64,000 nucleotides of DNA from Lacrimispora algidixylanolytica (GCF_003609635.1 NZ_MCIA01000007.1:1-64000); one strand, 5' to 3'; positions 1 through 9,053 are shown, numbered from the stretch's first letter. A program made the numbers and translations. The notes: generated by a model from the letters alone, not told the origin.

Positions 1-10
1 AAATCGGGAG

Positions 11-35
11 ATGGATTCAAGCCATTTTTTTATTT
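11..35 (+). terminator. possible terminator of an upstream plus-strand gene
   Basis: A short inverted repeat (ATGG and CCAT around a 7-base loop) is followed at once by seven T residues on the plus strand. It could end a transcript entering from the left of the window and converging on asrC. The stem is only four to six pairs, so the call is weak. Confidence 0.3.
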
Positions 36-63
36 GTATAGAATTATAATCACAACACAAAGA

Positions 64-1026
64 TTAATATTTCACGCCTTTCCAGTAAAGTGGCTTATAA
101 ACATCAGCCTCCTCTGGCAATGAAACATCTTTCATGGCCCACTTATAAAACTCTTCAAAGCCGGTTCGGTCCACAATATATCCGATGTGTTCTTTTCCAC
201 CGGGAGCGGTGAGATCGATGTATTTTGCAACATAGTCATAGGTATTTAACATGATTTTAAGAATACTTTCTTCATCCGCCCATTTTATGAAGTCCTCACC
301 CAGACGAGGATTTTTCTTACCGGTACGTCCAAGGAGCGTAAGGCGGTAAAACTTTTCCCGGCTTCTTGTCCAGGCGCGGGTAGGACAGGCAAGCACACAT
401 TCCCCACAGCCGATGCAGGACTCATGATTTCTAGCAACCTTACCATTCACGGATGTAAGAGCACCGGTTGACTTTCTCTTACATGCTTTGACACAAGCAC
501 CACAATTGACGCAACGGTCCGCATCATAATGGGGGAGTGTCATTCCCATAATTCCAAAATCGTGCATCCGCACCTTGGCACAATCATTGGGGCAGCCAGT
601 TAAGGCAACCTTAAAGTGGAGATTGTTTGGGAAGATTGCTTTTTCGATTCTTTTGGCAAAGTTGGTTGTGTTATAGCAGGCATAAGGGCATACATTGTTG
701 CCGATGCAAGCGGTAACATTTCTAGTGCCGGCAGCGCTATATCCCTGTCCCTTTTCCGCCTGATTGATATCCAGTTCTTCGATAATAGGCTGTAACAGGG
801 CATTGACCTTTGGTATATCGGCAAATGGTATGCCAGGAATTTCAAAGCCCTGTCTGGAGGTGATTTGTACGGTACCGTTACCATAGGTTTCAGCGATGTT
901 CTGAATCATAGTCAGTAATTTGGCATCTAAGTATCCCCCGGGAACCCGGATTCGGGAAGCAGAAAGCCCTCTGTGCTTGGTGATTCGGAATGCATTTTTT
1001 TTCAGTTCCTTTGTGTTAATATCCAT
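64..1026 (-). CDS. asrC: anaerobic sulfite reductase subunit C (siroheme subunit)
   Basis: This 320-residue cytoplasmic subunit should carry the siroheme and [4Fe-4S] centre where sulfite is reduced to sulfide. The sulfite reductase signature is visible as C107-x5-C113 followed by C145-x3-C149 (TGCPNDC). Two ferredoxin-type clusters follow, from about C172 (CVNCGACVKAC) and C204 (CIGCGECVLACP). Length and domain order fit the AsrC family. It is the last gene of the minus-strand fnt-asrA-asrB-asrC operon and starts 15 bases after the asrB stop. The role in sulfite reduction is family knowledge, and the cysteine ligands are seen directly. Confidence 0.96.
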   Translation of the reverse strand: MDINTKELKKNAFRITKHRGLSASRIRVPGGYLDAKLLTMIQNIAETYGNGTVQITSRQGFEIPGIPFADIPKVNALLQPIIEELDINQAEKGQGYSAAGTRNVTACIGNNVCPYACYNTTNFAKRIEKAIFPNNLHFKVALTGCPNDCAKVRMHDFGIMGMTLPHYDADRCVNCGACVKACKRKSTGALTSVNGKVARNHESCIGCGECVLACPTRAWTRSREKFYRLTLLGRTGKKNPRLGEDFIKWADEESILKIMLNTYDYVAKYIDLTAPGGKEHIGYIVDRTGFEEFYKWAMKDVSLPEEADVYKPLYWKGVKY

Positions 1027-1041
1027 TCGTCATTCCCCTTT

Positions 1042-1836
1042 CTAGTCCAAAAGTTTGCGGCCTTTGGTATATGGAAAGACAGGTCCGTCCAAACACACAT
1101 AGGTATCATCAATTTTACAGTGTCCGCATTTGCCGATTCCGCAGCACATTTTCCGTTCATGAGAGATCCAGATGTTCTCTTCTTTAAGTCCAATATCCAA
1201 AAGTCCCTGAGTGGTAAAACGCATCATGGCAGGAGGTCCTACCACGATTGCAGTAGTTTCTTCCTTGTTCTTAAGCTTTAAGCCTGGAATATACTGAGTG
1301 ACTAGTCCAATCTGGCAGGCAGTATCATCATCGGCACAGTCAACGGTCAGGATAACTTCCATCGCCTGTTTCCATTTGCCGAAATCCTCTAAAAAGAGAA
1401 TATCCTTTGGAGTTTTAAATCCGGCAACTAGTGTCATTCCATTTGTCTCTTCGATATGGTCGGAAAAATAGTCAACTACGGCTTTGACCGGAGAAAGTCC
1501 GGTACCTCCGGCAATGACAAGCAGTTCTTTTCCCCGATAATTCTCTACGTCAAATCCATTGCCGTAAGGACCTCTTAAAAACAAGCTGTCTCCCTGATAC
1601 CGTTCAAAGATTTCTCCAGTAACGGTTCCCACCCGGCGAATGGTTAAATCTACGGAATCCTCACGAATGCCGCTGACCGATATGGGGGCCTCTCCAAACT
1701 TTGGAATGGAGACCTCGAAAAACTGACCCGGTTTTACGTCTCCTTCATAGGCCATACGAAACGTATATTCAATGTCTGTATGCTTCATCACTTCTTTGAT
1801 TTCAGACCGGAAGGGAAGATATTCATTATGATTCAT
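1042..1836 (-). CDS. asrB: anaerobic sulfite reductase subunit B (flavin/NADH subunit)
   Basis: This 264-residue subunit belongs to the ferredoxin-reductase-like FAD/NAD(P)H family and should pass electrons from NADH to AsrA and AsrC. The N-terminal beta-barrel has RGPYGNGF-type flavin contacts. A nucleotide-binding segment VIAGGTGLSPVKAV lies near residue 110. A C-terminal [2Fe-2S] motif (CCGIGKCGHC, then C248) starts near residue 231, as in dihydroorotate dehydrogenase electron-transfer subunits. Its start overlaps the end of asrA by 11 bases, which suggests translational coupling. The neighbours settle the choice of AsrB over PyrK. Confidence 0.96.
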   Translation of the reverse strand: MNHNEYLPFRSEIKEVMKHTDIEYTFRMAYEGDVKPGQFFEVSIPKFGEAPISVSGIREDSVDLTIRRVGTVTGEIFERYQGDSLFLRGPYGNGFDVENYRGKELLVIAGGTGLSPVKAVVDYFSDHIEETNGMTLVAGFKTPKDILFLEDFGKWKQAMEVILTVDCADDDTACQIGLVTQYIPGLKLKNKEETTAIVVGPPAMMRFTTQGLLDIGLKEENIWISHERKMCCGIGKCGHCKIDDTYVCLDGPVFPYTKGRKLLD

Positions 1837-2845
1837 GTTCCGTTACCTCCTTCATGCCATTCTCCAACTGATTGATGCAGTGAGAAAATGAGATGTACTC
1901 CGGGCAGACATCGTCGCAGCGGCCGCAGCCTACGCACATATGAATCCCATTGCGTTTTTTATAATCATATACTTTGTGAAGTACCTTAAAGCGCATGCGC
2001 TGACCGTTATTCTTACGGTAGCTGCCGCCTCCGGCTACATCTGTAAAGCCATCTGTCATACAAGAAGCCCATACTCGGCGTCGTTCTCCGGTCTTACCAT
2101 TATCCGTATAGAACACATCCTGCATGGTAAAGCAAGTGCAGGTAGGACACACAAAATTACATCGTCCACAGCCAATACAGCGACTGTCATATTGATTCCA
2201 CATGGTTGATTTCATGATGTCTAAGGAAAGAGATTTAGGAATATTTACGCGAGTCTCTGTTTCCGTTACATAAGAAGGGGTTACGTCAGCCTGCTTCGTG
2301 CAGTTGGCGGTTAGGAGCTCATCCCACTCTGGATTTTTGTTATCAATCCGAACTCCTTCCTCGGAAAGATCCATGGAAGCATGGTAGTCATCAGACCGAT
2401 TGGTCTCCATATCCACGCAAAAACAGCTTTCATAGGACTCTTTGCAGCCCATAAGTATAAATTTCACCCGATCCCGAAGTCTCTTATAATAGTGATCTTC
2501 GGCACCGTTATGCAAATACATGGTATCCAGCCGTTTCACCGCATGAAGATCACAGCTTCGTAAAAAGATGATGGCCTGTTTTTCTGGCGTAGCCGGTTCC
2601 ATAACGGAATCCTCTGTAAAATAAAATAAGGTTTCAGAGATGGGAAGTAAGATTTCCTTAAAAGAGAAGTCTGACTTTCTATCAAAGACAATTTCTTCTA
2701 TAGAAGTGACCTCACCGTAATGAACTGAGTCTGTGTCAGAAAATGCCCCTCCGTCTGGAATCAACTTTGGTGCGTAGATAACAAAATTCTTGTTCCACTG
2801 ACGAAGCACCTCATTGATTTCTTTCAGTCCTAATAGGTAACCCAT
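1826..2845 (-). CDS. asrA: anaerobic sulfite reductase subunit A (4Fe-4S subunit)
   Basis: AsrA is a 339-residue electron-transfer subunit. It carries two [4Fe-4S] ferredoxin motifs, CIGCGRCNFVCP near residue 223 and CVGCGRCDDVCP near residue 304. The N-terminal 200 residues match the hydrogenase/sulfur reductase beta-subunit type of domain. The start codon lies one base after the fnt stop, and its AGGAGG ribosome site sits inside the end of fnt, so the two genes are almost certainly co-transcribed. Confidence 0.95.
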   Translation of the reverse strand: MGYLLGLKEINEVLRQWNKNFVIYAPKLIPDGGAFSDTDSVHYGEVTSIEEIVFDRKSDFSFKEILLPISETLFYFTEDSVMEPATPEKQAIIFLRSCDLHAVKRLDTMYLHNGAEDHYYKRLRDRVKFILMGCKESYESCFCVDMETNRSDDYHASMDLSEEGVRIDNKNPEWDELLTANCTKQADVTPSYVTETETRVNIPKSLSLDIMKSTMWNQYDSRCIGCGRCNFVCPTCTCFTMQDVFYTDNGKTGERRRVWASCMTDGFTDVAGGGSYRKNNGQRMRFKVLHKVYDYKKRNGIHMCVGCGRCDDVCPEYISFSHCINQLENGMKEVTEHES

Positions 2846-2846
2846 G

Positions 2847-3614
2847 TTAGACCTCCTTCTGTTTGGATATGAGATGGTAAGGAACTGCTATGAATAAAAT
2901 TCCTCCAACCATATTGCCAAGGATTGCTACCAAAATATTATAAAAATATCCAGATAAGGAAACCGCAGCGCCGCCTGGATTTAAAATTCCGACTGTCAGC
3001 AGTGTCATGTTAGCTATGCTGTGTTCATAACCACTAGTAATAAAAGCAAAGAGACACCAAAAAACCATAATCAGCTTACCGCTTTCTGATTTGCAGCGGA
3101 AGCCGCACCAGATGGCAAGACAGACTAACGTATTACAGAGAACGGCTCTAAAAAAGAGAGGCGCCAAAGGGATGGCCATTTTCGCAGCAGCGGCTTTTGC
3201 CATGAATTCCCCAACAGGACCCGTTGCAAGACCAGCTCCCCAGAAAACAAGGGCAATGACAATGGAACCAGCCCAATTTCCAATCAAGCAGATCACCCAC
3301 AATTTCATTGTCTCAGACAGTGTGACAGTACCCCGAAAAAGTCCTCCCGCCATAACTAAATTATTTCCAGTAAACAGTTCCGCACCTGCCATGATAACAA
3401 GGCTGAGTGCGATACCAAAGGATATGCCCATAATAATCTTGACGTAAGGCTGATTGGAAATCATTCCTCCGGCAGTAAAAATGAGCAGTACGCCGAACCC
3501 CACATAAATACCGGCTAACATAGAAGCAATCAAATAACCAATTGGATTGCTTTTTAATAAATTCGATTTGCTTTTGGCTGCGTTTGCTAACGTTGAATAT
3601 TCCTCCTGAAACAT
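2847..3614 (-). CDS. formate/nitrite transporter family channel, probable hydrosulfide channel
   Basis: A 255-residue integral membrane protein of the FNT family, with about six hydrophobic helices. Family landmarks include a GAELFTGNN segment near residue 77 and a CNTLVCLAIW segment near residue 160. FNT channels pass small anions such as formate, nitrite or hydrosulfide. FNT members next to asrABC in clostridia are known as hydrosulfide channels (HSC), and leading the asr operon points to export of the HS- made by the reductase. The substrate is inferred from context. The start has a good AGGAGG site (minus-strand reading). Confidence 0.9.
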   Translation of the reverse strand: MFQEEYSTLANAAKSKSNLLKSNPIGYLIASMLAGIYVGFGVLLIFTAGGMISNQPYVKIIMGISFGIALSLVIMAGAELFTGNNLVMAGGLFRGTVTLSETMKLWVICLIGNWAGSIVIALVFWGAGLATGPVGEFMAKAAAAKMAIPLAPLFFRAVLCNTLVCLAIWCGFRCKSESGKLIMVFWCLFAFITSGYEHSIANMTLLTVGILNPGGAAVSLSGYFYNILVAILGNMVGGILFIAVPYHLISKQKEV

Positions 3615-3682
3615 AAACTACCTCCTTTGTTTATTTTTTATCAATCTTCCTATAAGTACAGTATAATCAACAAATTAAAAAA

Positions 3683-3706
3683 TCACCGTGATATAAATCA
3701 CGGTGA
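3683..3706 (-). terminator. perfect 10-bp hairpin after the Crp/Fnr gene; also FNR-box-like
   Basis: The arms TCACCGTGAT and ATCACGGTGA are separated by ATAA. On the minus strand the hairpin is followed by a T-rich run, so it can end the Crp/Fnr transcript, whose stop codon lies in the stem. The core also reads TGAT-N4-ATCA, the inner half-sites of an FNR-type operator, and lies 69 bases upstream of the fnt start. Confidence 0.75.
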
Positions 3707-4384
3707 CTTGAAAAAAACAGATAAGGCATTTCGGTCAGGAATGACGATTCTTCCCTTTTGAACCTGTATCAAACCTTGTTCGCTTAGATGCTTTAGCTGA
3801 CGAGATACGGTTTCACGTCTAGACCCCAGCATATCCGCCAGATAAGTAACACTGATTTCCATATTAATTAAGGTACCATCACCATCTGCAATGCCGTAAT
3901 CCTTAGATAACCTCCACAGCTTTGCAGCAATTCGTTTTTCTCCATGTAAAGAATTGGAGGTGTTTTTAAGCTGACGATAGAGGCGGCGGTTTTTTAGAGC
4001 CAGGGAATCGAAGATAGCCTTTGTTAGAGTAAAGTCATGGCGCATCACAGATAAAAGCTCCATCTTTCCAAAACAAAGAAGAAGGGAAGGTTCAAAGGCC
4101 TCGCAGTTAATGGAGGCAGGCATATTTTGAAGAACCTCTTCATTGACGACATCTCCCTTACCAAGAAGAAATATGGTCTTTCTCTCGCCTTGGGAATTGA
4201 TTTTATAAAGGGATACAAATCCGCTTATAACAATATAAAGGGTTTGGTTCATTTCCTTATCCCAAAAGAGGTGGGTCCCTTTTGGAATACGCCGAAGGCT
4301 TCCGAAGGCCTCTAGGGCGGCGGTTGACTTTTCTGAAATCGATTGAAAGATTTCAACTTGGGAACATGCTTCTTTCACATCCAT
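3698..4384 (-). CDS. Crp/Fnr family transcriptional regulator
   Basis: A 228-residue regulator with an N-terminal cyclic-nucleotide-like sensor fold (about residues 10-125) and a C-terminal winged HTH (YLADMLGSRRETVSRQLKHL, about 175-195). The methionine at 4384 was chosen over one nine codons upstream because a GGAGAGGG ribosome site precedes it at good spacing. There is no N-terminal cysteine cluster of the classical FNR type, so direct oxygen sensing through Fe-S is not evident. Its position just before fnt-asrABC on the same strand makes it the obvious candidate regulator of sulfite reduction, which is inference. The ligand is unknown. Confidence 0.9.
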   Translation of the reverse strand: MDVKEACSQVEIFQSISEKSTAALEAFGSLRRIPKGTHLFWDKEMNQTLYIVISGFVSLYKINSQGERKTIFLLGKGDVVNEEVLQNMPASINCEAFEPSLLLCFGKMELLSVMRHDFTLTKAIFDSLALKNRRLYRQLKNTSNSLHGEKRIAAKLWRLSKDYGIADGDGTLINMEISVTYLADMLGSRRETVSRQLKHLSEQGLIQVQKGRIVIPDRNALSVFFKSP

Positions 4385-4454
4385 GAGATTGACCCTCTCC
4401 TTTTGTATCATTATATCAGTCAGGAGCCTTAAGTCAAGACAGGGATACCGTTTT

Positions 4455-6008
4455 TTAAAAAGCTTCTCCCTCCGGATCTTTTTTCATCATATGAACGCCT
4501 AAAAGCAATACCAGGTAGAAGATACTCAAGATTCCAATATGTAGGGCTGTTTTAAAGAACAGGGAAAGACCAGCAAAGGGATCAAAAAGGGAGAATGCAG
4601 CATAATAGATCCCAATTGCCAGTATCATAAGAGTCGATGGTTTCACAATCATATCCCATGCGTTCCAGACAAAATCCACAATCTTTTTTAAGGTAAGAAC
4701 ATGCATAAGAGCCAGCATAAGTTCACTAACCAGGGTCCCCACCAGGTAAGCCACAATACCAAACTTTGGAATCCCAAAGAGTACAAAGAAAAGGCGGACC
4801 ATCATGCAGGCTACATTTTGGACAAAGGTAACAGAGGTTTTTCCTAGTCCATTTAGGATGCTTCCCATGGTAGTGACCAAATAGATAAATGGACATAACC
4901 AGGCAAGGATGGTCATATAGCTTCCAGCCGTATTATCTTTAAATACGCTGACGCCTAAATCATTACCAAATAAGGTAAATATACCAATACATAAGATACC
5001 AACATACAAACAGTAACGAAGAGACATGGAAATGGCTAATCCGATCCTACGATCATTCCCTTCTGACTGAGCTTCTGCAACGGTAGGTAGTAAAAGAACA
5101 GCAAGTGAATTAAATACTGTAGAGGGGAAGAGGATAAAGGGCAGAGCCATTCCGGTCAAAACACCGTATACAGAAAGCGCCGCAGAGTCAGAAAGACCTG
5201 ACATCTGAAGTCTGCTGGGAATTAAGATTGCTTCTGCACTAAAGAGGATATTTAAAATTAAACGGTTTCCCATAAGAGGAAGAGCAACCTGAATCAGCTC
5301 TGGCGCGGTATCTTGAAAGCCAGAATGAATCTGAGAGACACCCGGAGCCATCTTGGGAGGAAAGAAACGGTAAGCGGTAACCGTAAAAAGAGAAGAAGCA
5401 ATCTCTCCTATTAAATGCCCTAAAACAGCAAGCTGTACGGTAATGGTAATTCCAGACCGAATCATAATATCTGCGATCAGGAAAACGGCTCCAATCCGGA
5501 TGGACTGTTCTATAATCTGTGCCAAAGCCGGAACCTGTGGTTTTTGCATACCATAATAGTAACCGTTGATGCAAGCATGAACGGCGGCGCAAGGAACCGA
5601 TACGGCAACAAAGATAAGAAGAGGGGCACATCGGGGTTCCATGAGAATGTTATTGGCAATAATATCTTTAAACTGTATGATTGCATATGCCAAAACCACA
5701 GAAATCCCCATTGAAATAATAAGGCCTGACCGAAAAACGGATCGTCCTTTTCTGGCATTGGCGGCGACAGACTGGGAAATGGCAGTTTGAATGGAGCCTG
5801 CGCATAAGGCAAAACAGATACCAAAGACTGGGTGAATCAGATTAAAGACTCCAAGACCCTCAGCACCAATGGTTCTGGAGAGAAAGATCCGGTAAAAAAA
5901 GCCCAGGACTCTGGTAATAAGTCCGGCGGAGGTGAGAAGAATCGTACCGGTCAGTAGTGCATATTTCGTAGGAGAGAGTTTTCGGGGGATCTTTAAGGAT
6001 TCATTCAT
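4455..6008 (-). CDS. SpoVB/MurJ-like polysaccharide or lipid-linked precursor flippase
   Basis: A 517-residue, highly hydrophobic protein of the MOP flippase superfamily with about 14 predicted membrane helices. The N-terminal region (GLITRVLGFFYRIFLSRTIG, about residues 29-48) is typical of the SpoVB/polysaccharide biosynthesis group. Members move lipid-linked glycan precursors across the membrane, and SpoVB itself acts in spore cortex formation. Paralogues are common in clostridia, so the exact substrate is not assigned. It is divergent from iscS, and the Crp/Fnr gene follows 70 bases later on the same strand. Confidence 0.88.
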   Translation of the reverse strand: MNESLKIPRKLSPTKYALLTGTILLTSAGLITRVLGFFYRIFLSRTIGAEGLGVFNLIHPVFGICFALCAGSIQTAISQSVAANARKGRSVFRSGLIISMGISVVLAYAIIQFKDIIANNILMEPRCAPLLIFVAVSVPCAAVHACINGYYYGMQKPQVPALAQIIEQSIRIGAVFLIADIMIRSGITITVQLAVLGHLIGEIASSLFTVTAYRFFPPKMAPGVSQIHSGFQDTAPELIQVALPLMGNRLILNILFSAEAILIPSRLQMSGLSDSAALSVYGVLTGMALPFILFPSTVFNSLAVLLLPTVAEAQSEGNDRRIGLAISMSLRYCLYVGILCIGIFTLFGNDLGVSVFKDNTAGSYMTILAWLCPFIYLVTTMGSILNGLGKTSVTFVQNVACMMVRLFFVLFGIPKFGIVAYLVGTLVSELMLALMHVLTLKKIVDFVWNAWDMIVKPSTLMILAIGIYYAAFSLFDPFAGLSLFFKTALHIGILSIFYLVLLLGVHMMKKDPEGEAF

Positions 6009-6088
6009 AAAATCTCCTGTAAATGAGAATTGTTATAATATATGGAAGGGATTCTTTCTTAATGACAGTTTCATATTCACATAATTAT

Positions 6089-6101
6089 AATGAGAATCAT
6101 T
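6089..6101. promoter_or_regulatory. candidate Fur/PerR-type operator upstream of iscS
   Basis: The palindrome AATGA-GAA-TCATT sits inside ATAATGAGAATCATT, which resembles half of a Fur or PerR box. It lies directly upstream of the iscS -35 element, where a repressor could act. The match is partial and no iron regulator is present in the window. Confidence 0.35.
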
Positions 6102-6105
6102 CCTA

Positions 6106-6133
6106 TTGAAATTCTAGGAAATGTGTGTATAAT
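6106..6133 (+). promoter_or_regulatory. sigma-A-type promoter of iscS-iscU-mnmA
   Basis: TTGAAA at 6106-6111 and TATAAT at 6128-6133 are separated by 16 bases. This leaves a leader of about 50 bases before the iscS start at 6191. Confidence 0.7.
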
Positions 6134-6190
6134 AGAATTTGTAGATGAAGCTTTTAACTTTAGAACTACAGAAAGGCGGAATTAACAACT

Positions 6191-7375
6191 ATGAAACAAT
6201 TGATTTATCTTGACAATGCAGCTACGACAATGACACGACCAGAGGTCGTGGAAGCCATGCTGCCTTATTTTACGGAATTTTACGGCAATCCATCATCCGT
6301 ATATGAGTTTTCCGGGATCTCTAAAAAGGCCATTACAGGAGCCAGAGAGACCATAGCCAATGCGCTTGGCGCAAAATCCAATGAGATTTATTTTACAGCA
6401 GGAGGTTCTGAAGCCGATAACTGGGCGCTGATAGCAACTGCAGAAGCTTATGAATCAAAGGGAAAACACATCATTACCAGCAAGATTGAACACCATGCGG
6501 TTCTTCATACCTGCGAATATTTAGAAAAACGTGGCTTTGAAGTTACCTATTTAGATGTGGATGAGAACGGTGTGATAAAACTGGAGGAGCTTAAAAAAGC
6601 CATACGTCCAGATACCATTCTTATTTCCATTATGTTTGCGAATAACGAGATTGGTACCATTGAACCAATTAAGGAAATCGGCCAGATTGCAAAAGAGCAT
6701 GGAATTTTCTTCCATACGGATGCTGTCCAGGCTTTTGGTCACGTACCAATTAATGTAGATGAATATAATATCGATATGCTCAGTACCAGTGCCCACAAGG
6801 TGAATGGTCCAAAGGGCATTGGCTGTTTATATATTAGAACCGGAATCAAATCCCGTTCCTTTGTACACGGAGGCGGACAGGAACGTAAGCGCCGTGCAGG
6901 AACAGAGAATGTCCCAGGAATCGTTGGCTTTGGGAAGGCCGTTGAGCTTGCAGTTGCCGAGATGGATGAGAGAATCCAGAAGGAAACAGAGCTTAGAGAA
7001 TATTTAATGAATCGTGTTATGGATGAGATTCCATATACCAGGATCAATGGACATAGAAAGAACAGACTTTCAAACAATGTAAACTTTGCATTCCAGTTTA
7101 TTGAAGGAGAATCTCTTCTTATCATGCTGGATATGAAGGGCATCTGCGGTTCCAGCGGTTCCGCTTGTACTTCCGGGTCATTAGATCCATCCCATGTATT
7201 GTTAGCCATTGGGCTGCCTCATGAGATTGCTCATGGATCTCTTCGCCTTTCTCTGGATCATATCAATACCAAAGAAGAGATGGATTTCGTAGTAGATTCT
7301 ACGAAAGAGATCGTAGCAAAGCTGCGCAGCATGTCACCTCTTTATGAAGATTATTTAAAACATCAGGCAAAATAA
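6191..7375 (+). CDS. iscS: cysteine desulfurase (IscS/NifS type)
   Basis: A 394-residue PLP enzyme that removes sulfur from cysteine to give alanine and an enzyme persulfide. The PLP lysine lies in TSAHKVNGPKG (about residue 203). The active-site cysteine lies in the mobile loop SSGSACTSGS (about residue 323), typical of class I desulfurases. It heads the operon iscS-iscU-mnmA, so sulfur can go to Fe-S clusters through IscU and to tRNA through MnmA. The family is certain. The choice between the names nifS and iscS is conventional. Confidence 0.96.
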   Translation: MKQLIYLDNAATTMTRPEVVEAMLPYFTEFYGNPSSVYEFSGISKKAITGARETIANALGAKSNEIYFTAGGSEADNWALIATAEAYESKGKHIITSKIEHHAVLHTCEYLEKRGFEVTYLDVDENGVIKLEELKKAIRPDTILISIMFANNEIGTIEPIKEIGQIAKEHGIFFHTDAVQAFGHVPINVDEYNIDMLSTSAHKVNGPKGIGCLYIRTGIKSRSFVHGGGQERKRRAGTENVPGIVGFGKAVELAVAEMDERIQKETELREYLMNRVMDEIPYTRINGHRKNRLSNNVNFAFQFIEGESLLIMLDMKGICGSSGSACTSGSLDPSHVLLAIGLPHEIAHGSLRLSLDHINTKEEMDFVVDSTKEIVAKLRSMSPLYEDYLKHQAK

Positions 7376-7436
7376 ATAGATATCGGCTGACTAGTTATAA
7401 TCGGGAATCATTACCTGGAAATGGAGAATATAGAAT

Positions 7437-7874
7437 ATGTATACAGATAAAGTAATGGATCATTTTGAGCATCCAAGAAATGTTGGAGAAATAGAGAATG
7501 CAAGCGGTATGGGTACCGTAGGAAATGCAAAGTGCGGAGATATCATGAGAATGTATCTGGACATCGATGAGAATCAGATCATTCAGGATGTGAAGTTTAA
7601 AACCTTTGGCTGTGGCGCGGCGGTTGCCACCAGCAGTATGGCAACTGAGCTTGTAAAAGGTAAGACAGTAAAAGAAGCCATGGAGATTACAAACCAGGCT
7701 GTATGTGAGGCACTCGACGGACTTCCTCCAGTAAAGATACACTGTTCTTTATTGGCAGAAGAAGCCATTCATGCCGCATTATGGGATTATGCAAATAAGA
7801 ACGGGATCATGATTGATGGCCTTAAGAAACCAAAGTCTGATATTGGTGAAGAAGAGGTTGAGGAAGAATATTAA
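7437..7874 (+). CDS. iscU: Fe-S cluster assembly scaffold IscU/NifU N-domain type
   Basis: A 145-residue scaffold on which Fe-S clusters are built before transfer. The three conserved cysteines are present in GNAKCGDIM (about 35), TFGCGAAVA (about 61) and KIHCSLLA (about 104). The protein has only the NifU N-terminal domain, plus an acidic tail rich in glutamate. It lies 61 bases after iscS, consistent with a working scaffold/desulfurase pair. Confidence 0.95.
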   Translation: MYTDKVMDHFEHPRNVGEIENASGMGTVGNAKCGDIMRMYLDIDENQIIQDVKFKTFGCGAAVATSSMATELVKGKTVKEAMEITNQAVCEALDGLPPVKIHCSLLAEEAIHAALWDYANKNGIMIDGLKKPKSDIGEEEVEEEY

Positions 7875-7877
7875 GAT

Positions 7878-7952
7878 GCCGGGCTTTTGCTTACCCGGCG
7901 GAAGAGATGAAAAACACCCTTCGGGTATACCTCTATGCCCAAGAGCATGGGC
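7878..7952 (+). other. GC-rich hairpin cluster between iscU and mnmA
   Basis: Short inverted repeats follow each other before the mnmA start: GCCGGG/CCCGGC (7878-7899), ACCC/GGGT around TTC (from about 7916), and GCCC/GGGC (7937-7952). None is followed by a clean T-run, so they look more like RNA processing or stability elements than terminators. Confidence 0.4.
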
Positions 7953-7973
7953 GGAAAGTGGAAGCGTGAAGCT

Positions 7974-9053
7974 ATGAGTAAAGAAAAAGTAGTAGTAGGA
8001 ATGTCAGGAGGCGTGGATTCCTCAGTCGCCGCCTGGCTTTTAAAAGAACAGGGATACGACGTAATCGGAGTAACCATGCAGATATGGCAGGATGAGGATA
8101 CCAGTTCCCAGGAAGAGAACGGAGGCTGTTGTGGGCTTAGTGCCGTAGACGACGCCAGACGTGTTGCCTGGGATCTTGGTATTCCTTATTATGTTATGAA
8201 TTTTAAAGAAGAATTTAAATCAAATGTCATTGATTATTTTGTAGAAGAGTACCAAAAGGGAAGAACTCCTAATCCATGTATCGCCTGCAATCGGTATGTA
8301 AAGTGGGAATCTCTTTTAAAGCGGAGTCTGGATATTGGAGCGGATTACATTGCAACGGGTCATTACGCCCAGATAGACAAGCTTCCAAACGGACGTTTTG
8401 CCTTAAAGAAATCAGTGACTGCCGCAAAGGATCAAACCTATGCCCTTTATAATTTGACTCAAGAGCAGCTCTCCCGTACGTTGATGCCGGTAGGTGCTTA
8501 TTCTAAAGACCAGATCAGGGAAATTGCAACCCAGATCAATCTTCGGGTAGCCCATAAGCCAGACAGCCAGGAGATCTGCTTTATTCCTGATAATGATTAT
8601 GCAGGTTTCATTGAAGAAAATGTAGGTGAGAAAGCACCGGAAGGTGATTTTGTGGATTTAGACGGCAAGGTAATTGGACGTCATAAAGGCATCACCCATT
8701 ATACGGTTGGACAGAGAAAAGGTCTTAACTTATCCATGGGATATCCTGTTTTTGTAGTTGAGATCCGTCCTGAATCTAACGAAGTGGTCATAGGAAAGGG
8801 AGAAGATGTTTTTTCTACGACGCTCCGTGCCGGCCATATCAACTGGATGTCAATTGACGGAATCCATGGGGAAACCAAGACGGTAACAGCTAAGATCCGT
8901 TACAGCCACAAAGGTGGCACCTGTACCATACAGGAAGTGGAAGACGGACTTATCGAGTGCCGTTTTGAAGAACCACAAAGGGCCATTACGCCGGGGCAGG
9001 CCGTGGTATTTTATGATGGAGATTATGTTGTGGGAGGAGGAACCATACTGTGA
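7974..9053 (+). CDS. mnmA: tRNA 2-thiouridine(34) synthase MnmA
   Basis: This 359-residue ATP-dependent thiolase places sulfur on uridine 34 of Lys, Glu and Gln tRNAs. The P-loop-like [16 protein letters not shown] is at about residue 8. The catalytic cysteines fit [12 protein letters not shown] (about 103) and [12 protein letters not shown] (about 201). The ATG at 7974 was preferred over an in-frame ATG at 7935 because homologues begin with [13 protein letters not shown] and the length then matches the usual 360 or so. No strong ribosome site is visible, which is odd. It directly follows its sulfur donor iscS and overlaps the next gene by four bases. Confidence 0.96.
   Translation: MSKEKVVVGMSGGVDSSVAAWLLKEQGYDVIGVTMQIWQDEDTSSQEENGGCCGLSAVDDARRVAWDLGIPYYVMNFKEEFKSNVIDYFVEEYQKGRTPNPCIACNRYVKWESLLKRSLDIGADYIATGHYAQIDKLPNGRFALKKSVTAAKDQTYALYNLTQEQLSRTLMPVGAYSKDQIREIATQINLRVAHKPDSQEICFIPDNDYAGFIEENVGEKAPEGDFVDLDGKVIGRHKGITHYTVGQRKGLNLSMGYPVFVVEIRPESNEVVIGKGEDVFSTTLRAGHINWMSIDGIHGETKTVTAKIRYSHKGGTCTIQEVEDGLIECRFEEPQRAITPGQAVVFYDGDYVVGGGTIL

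Noticed and set aside
5239-5824. Open frames on the minus strand inside the flippase gene
   Set aside because: They are alternative frames of a clearly conserved membrane protein, without ribosome sites or recognisable domains.
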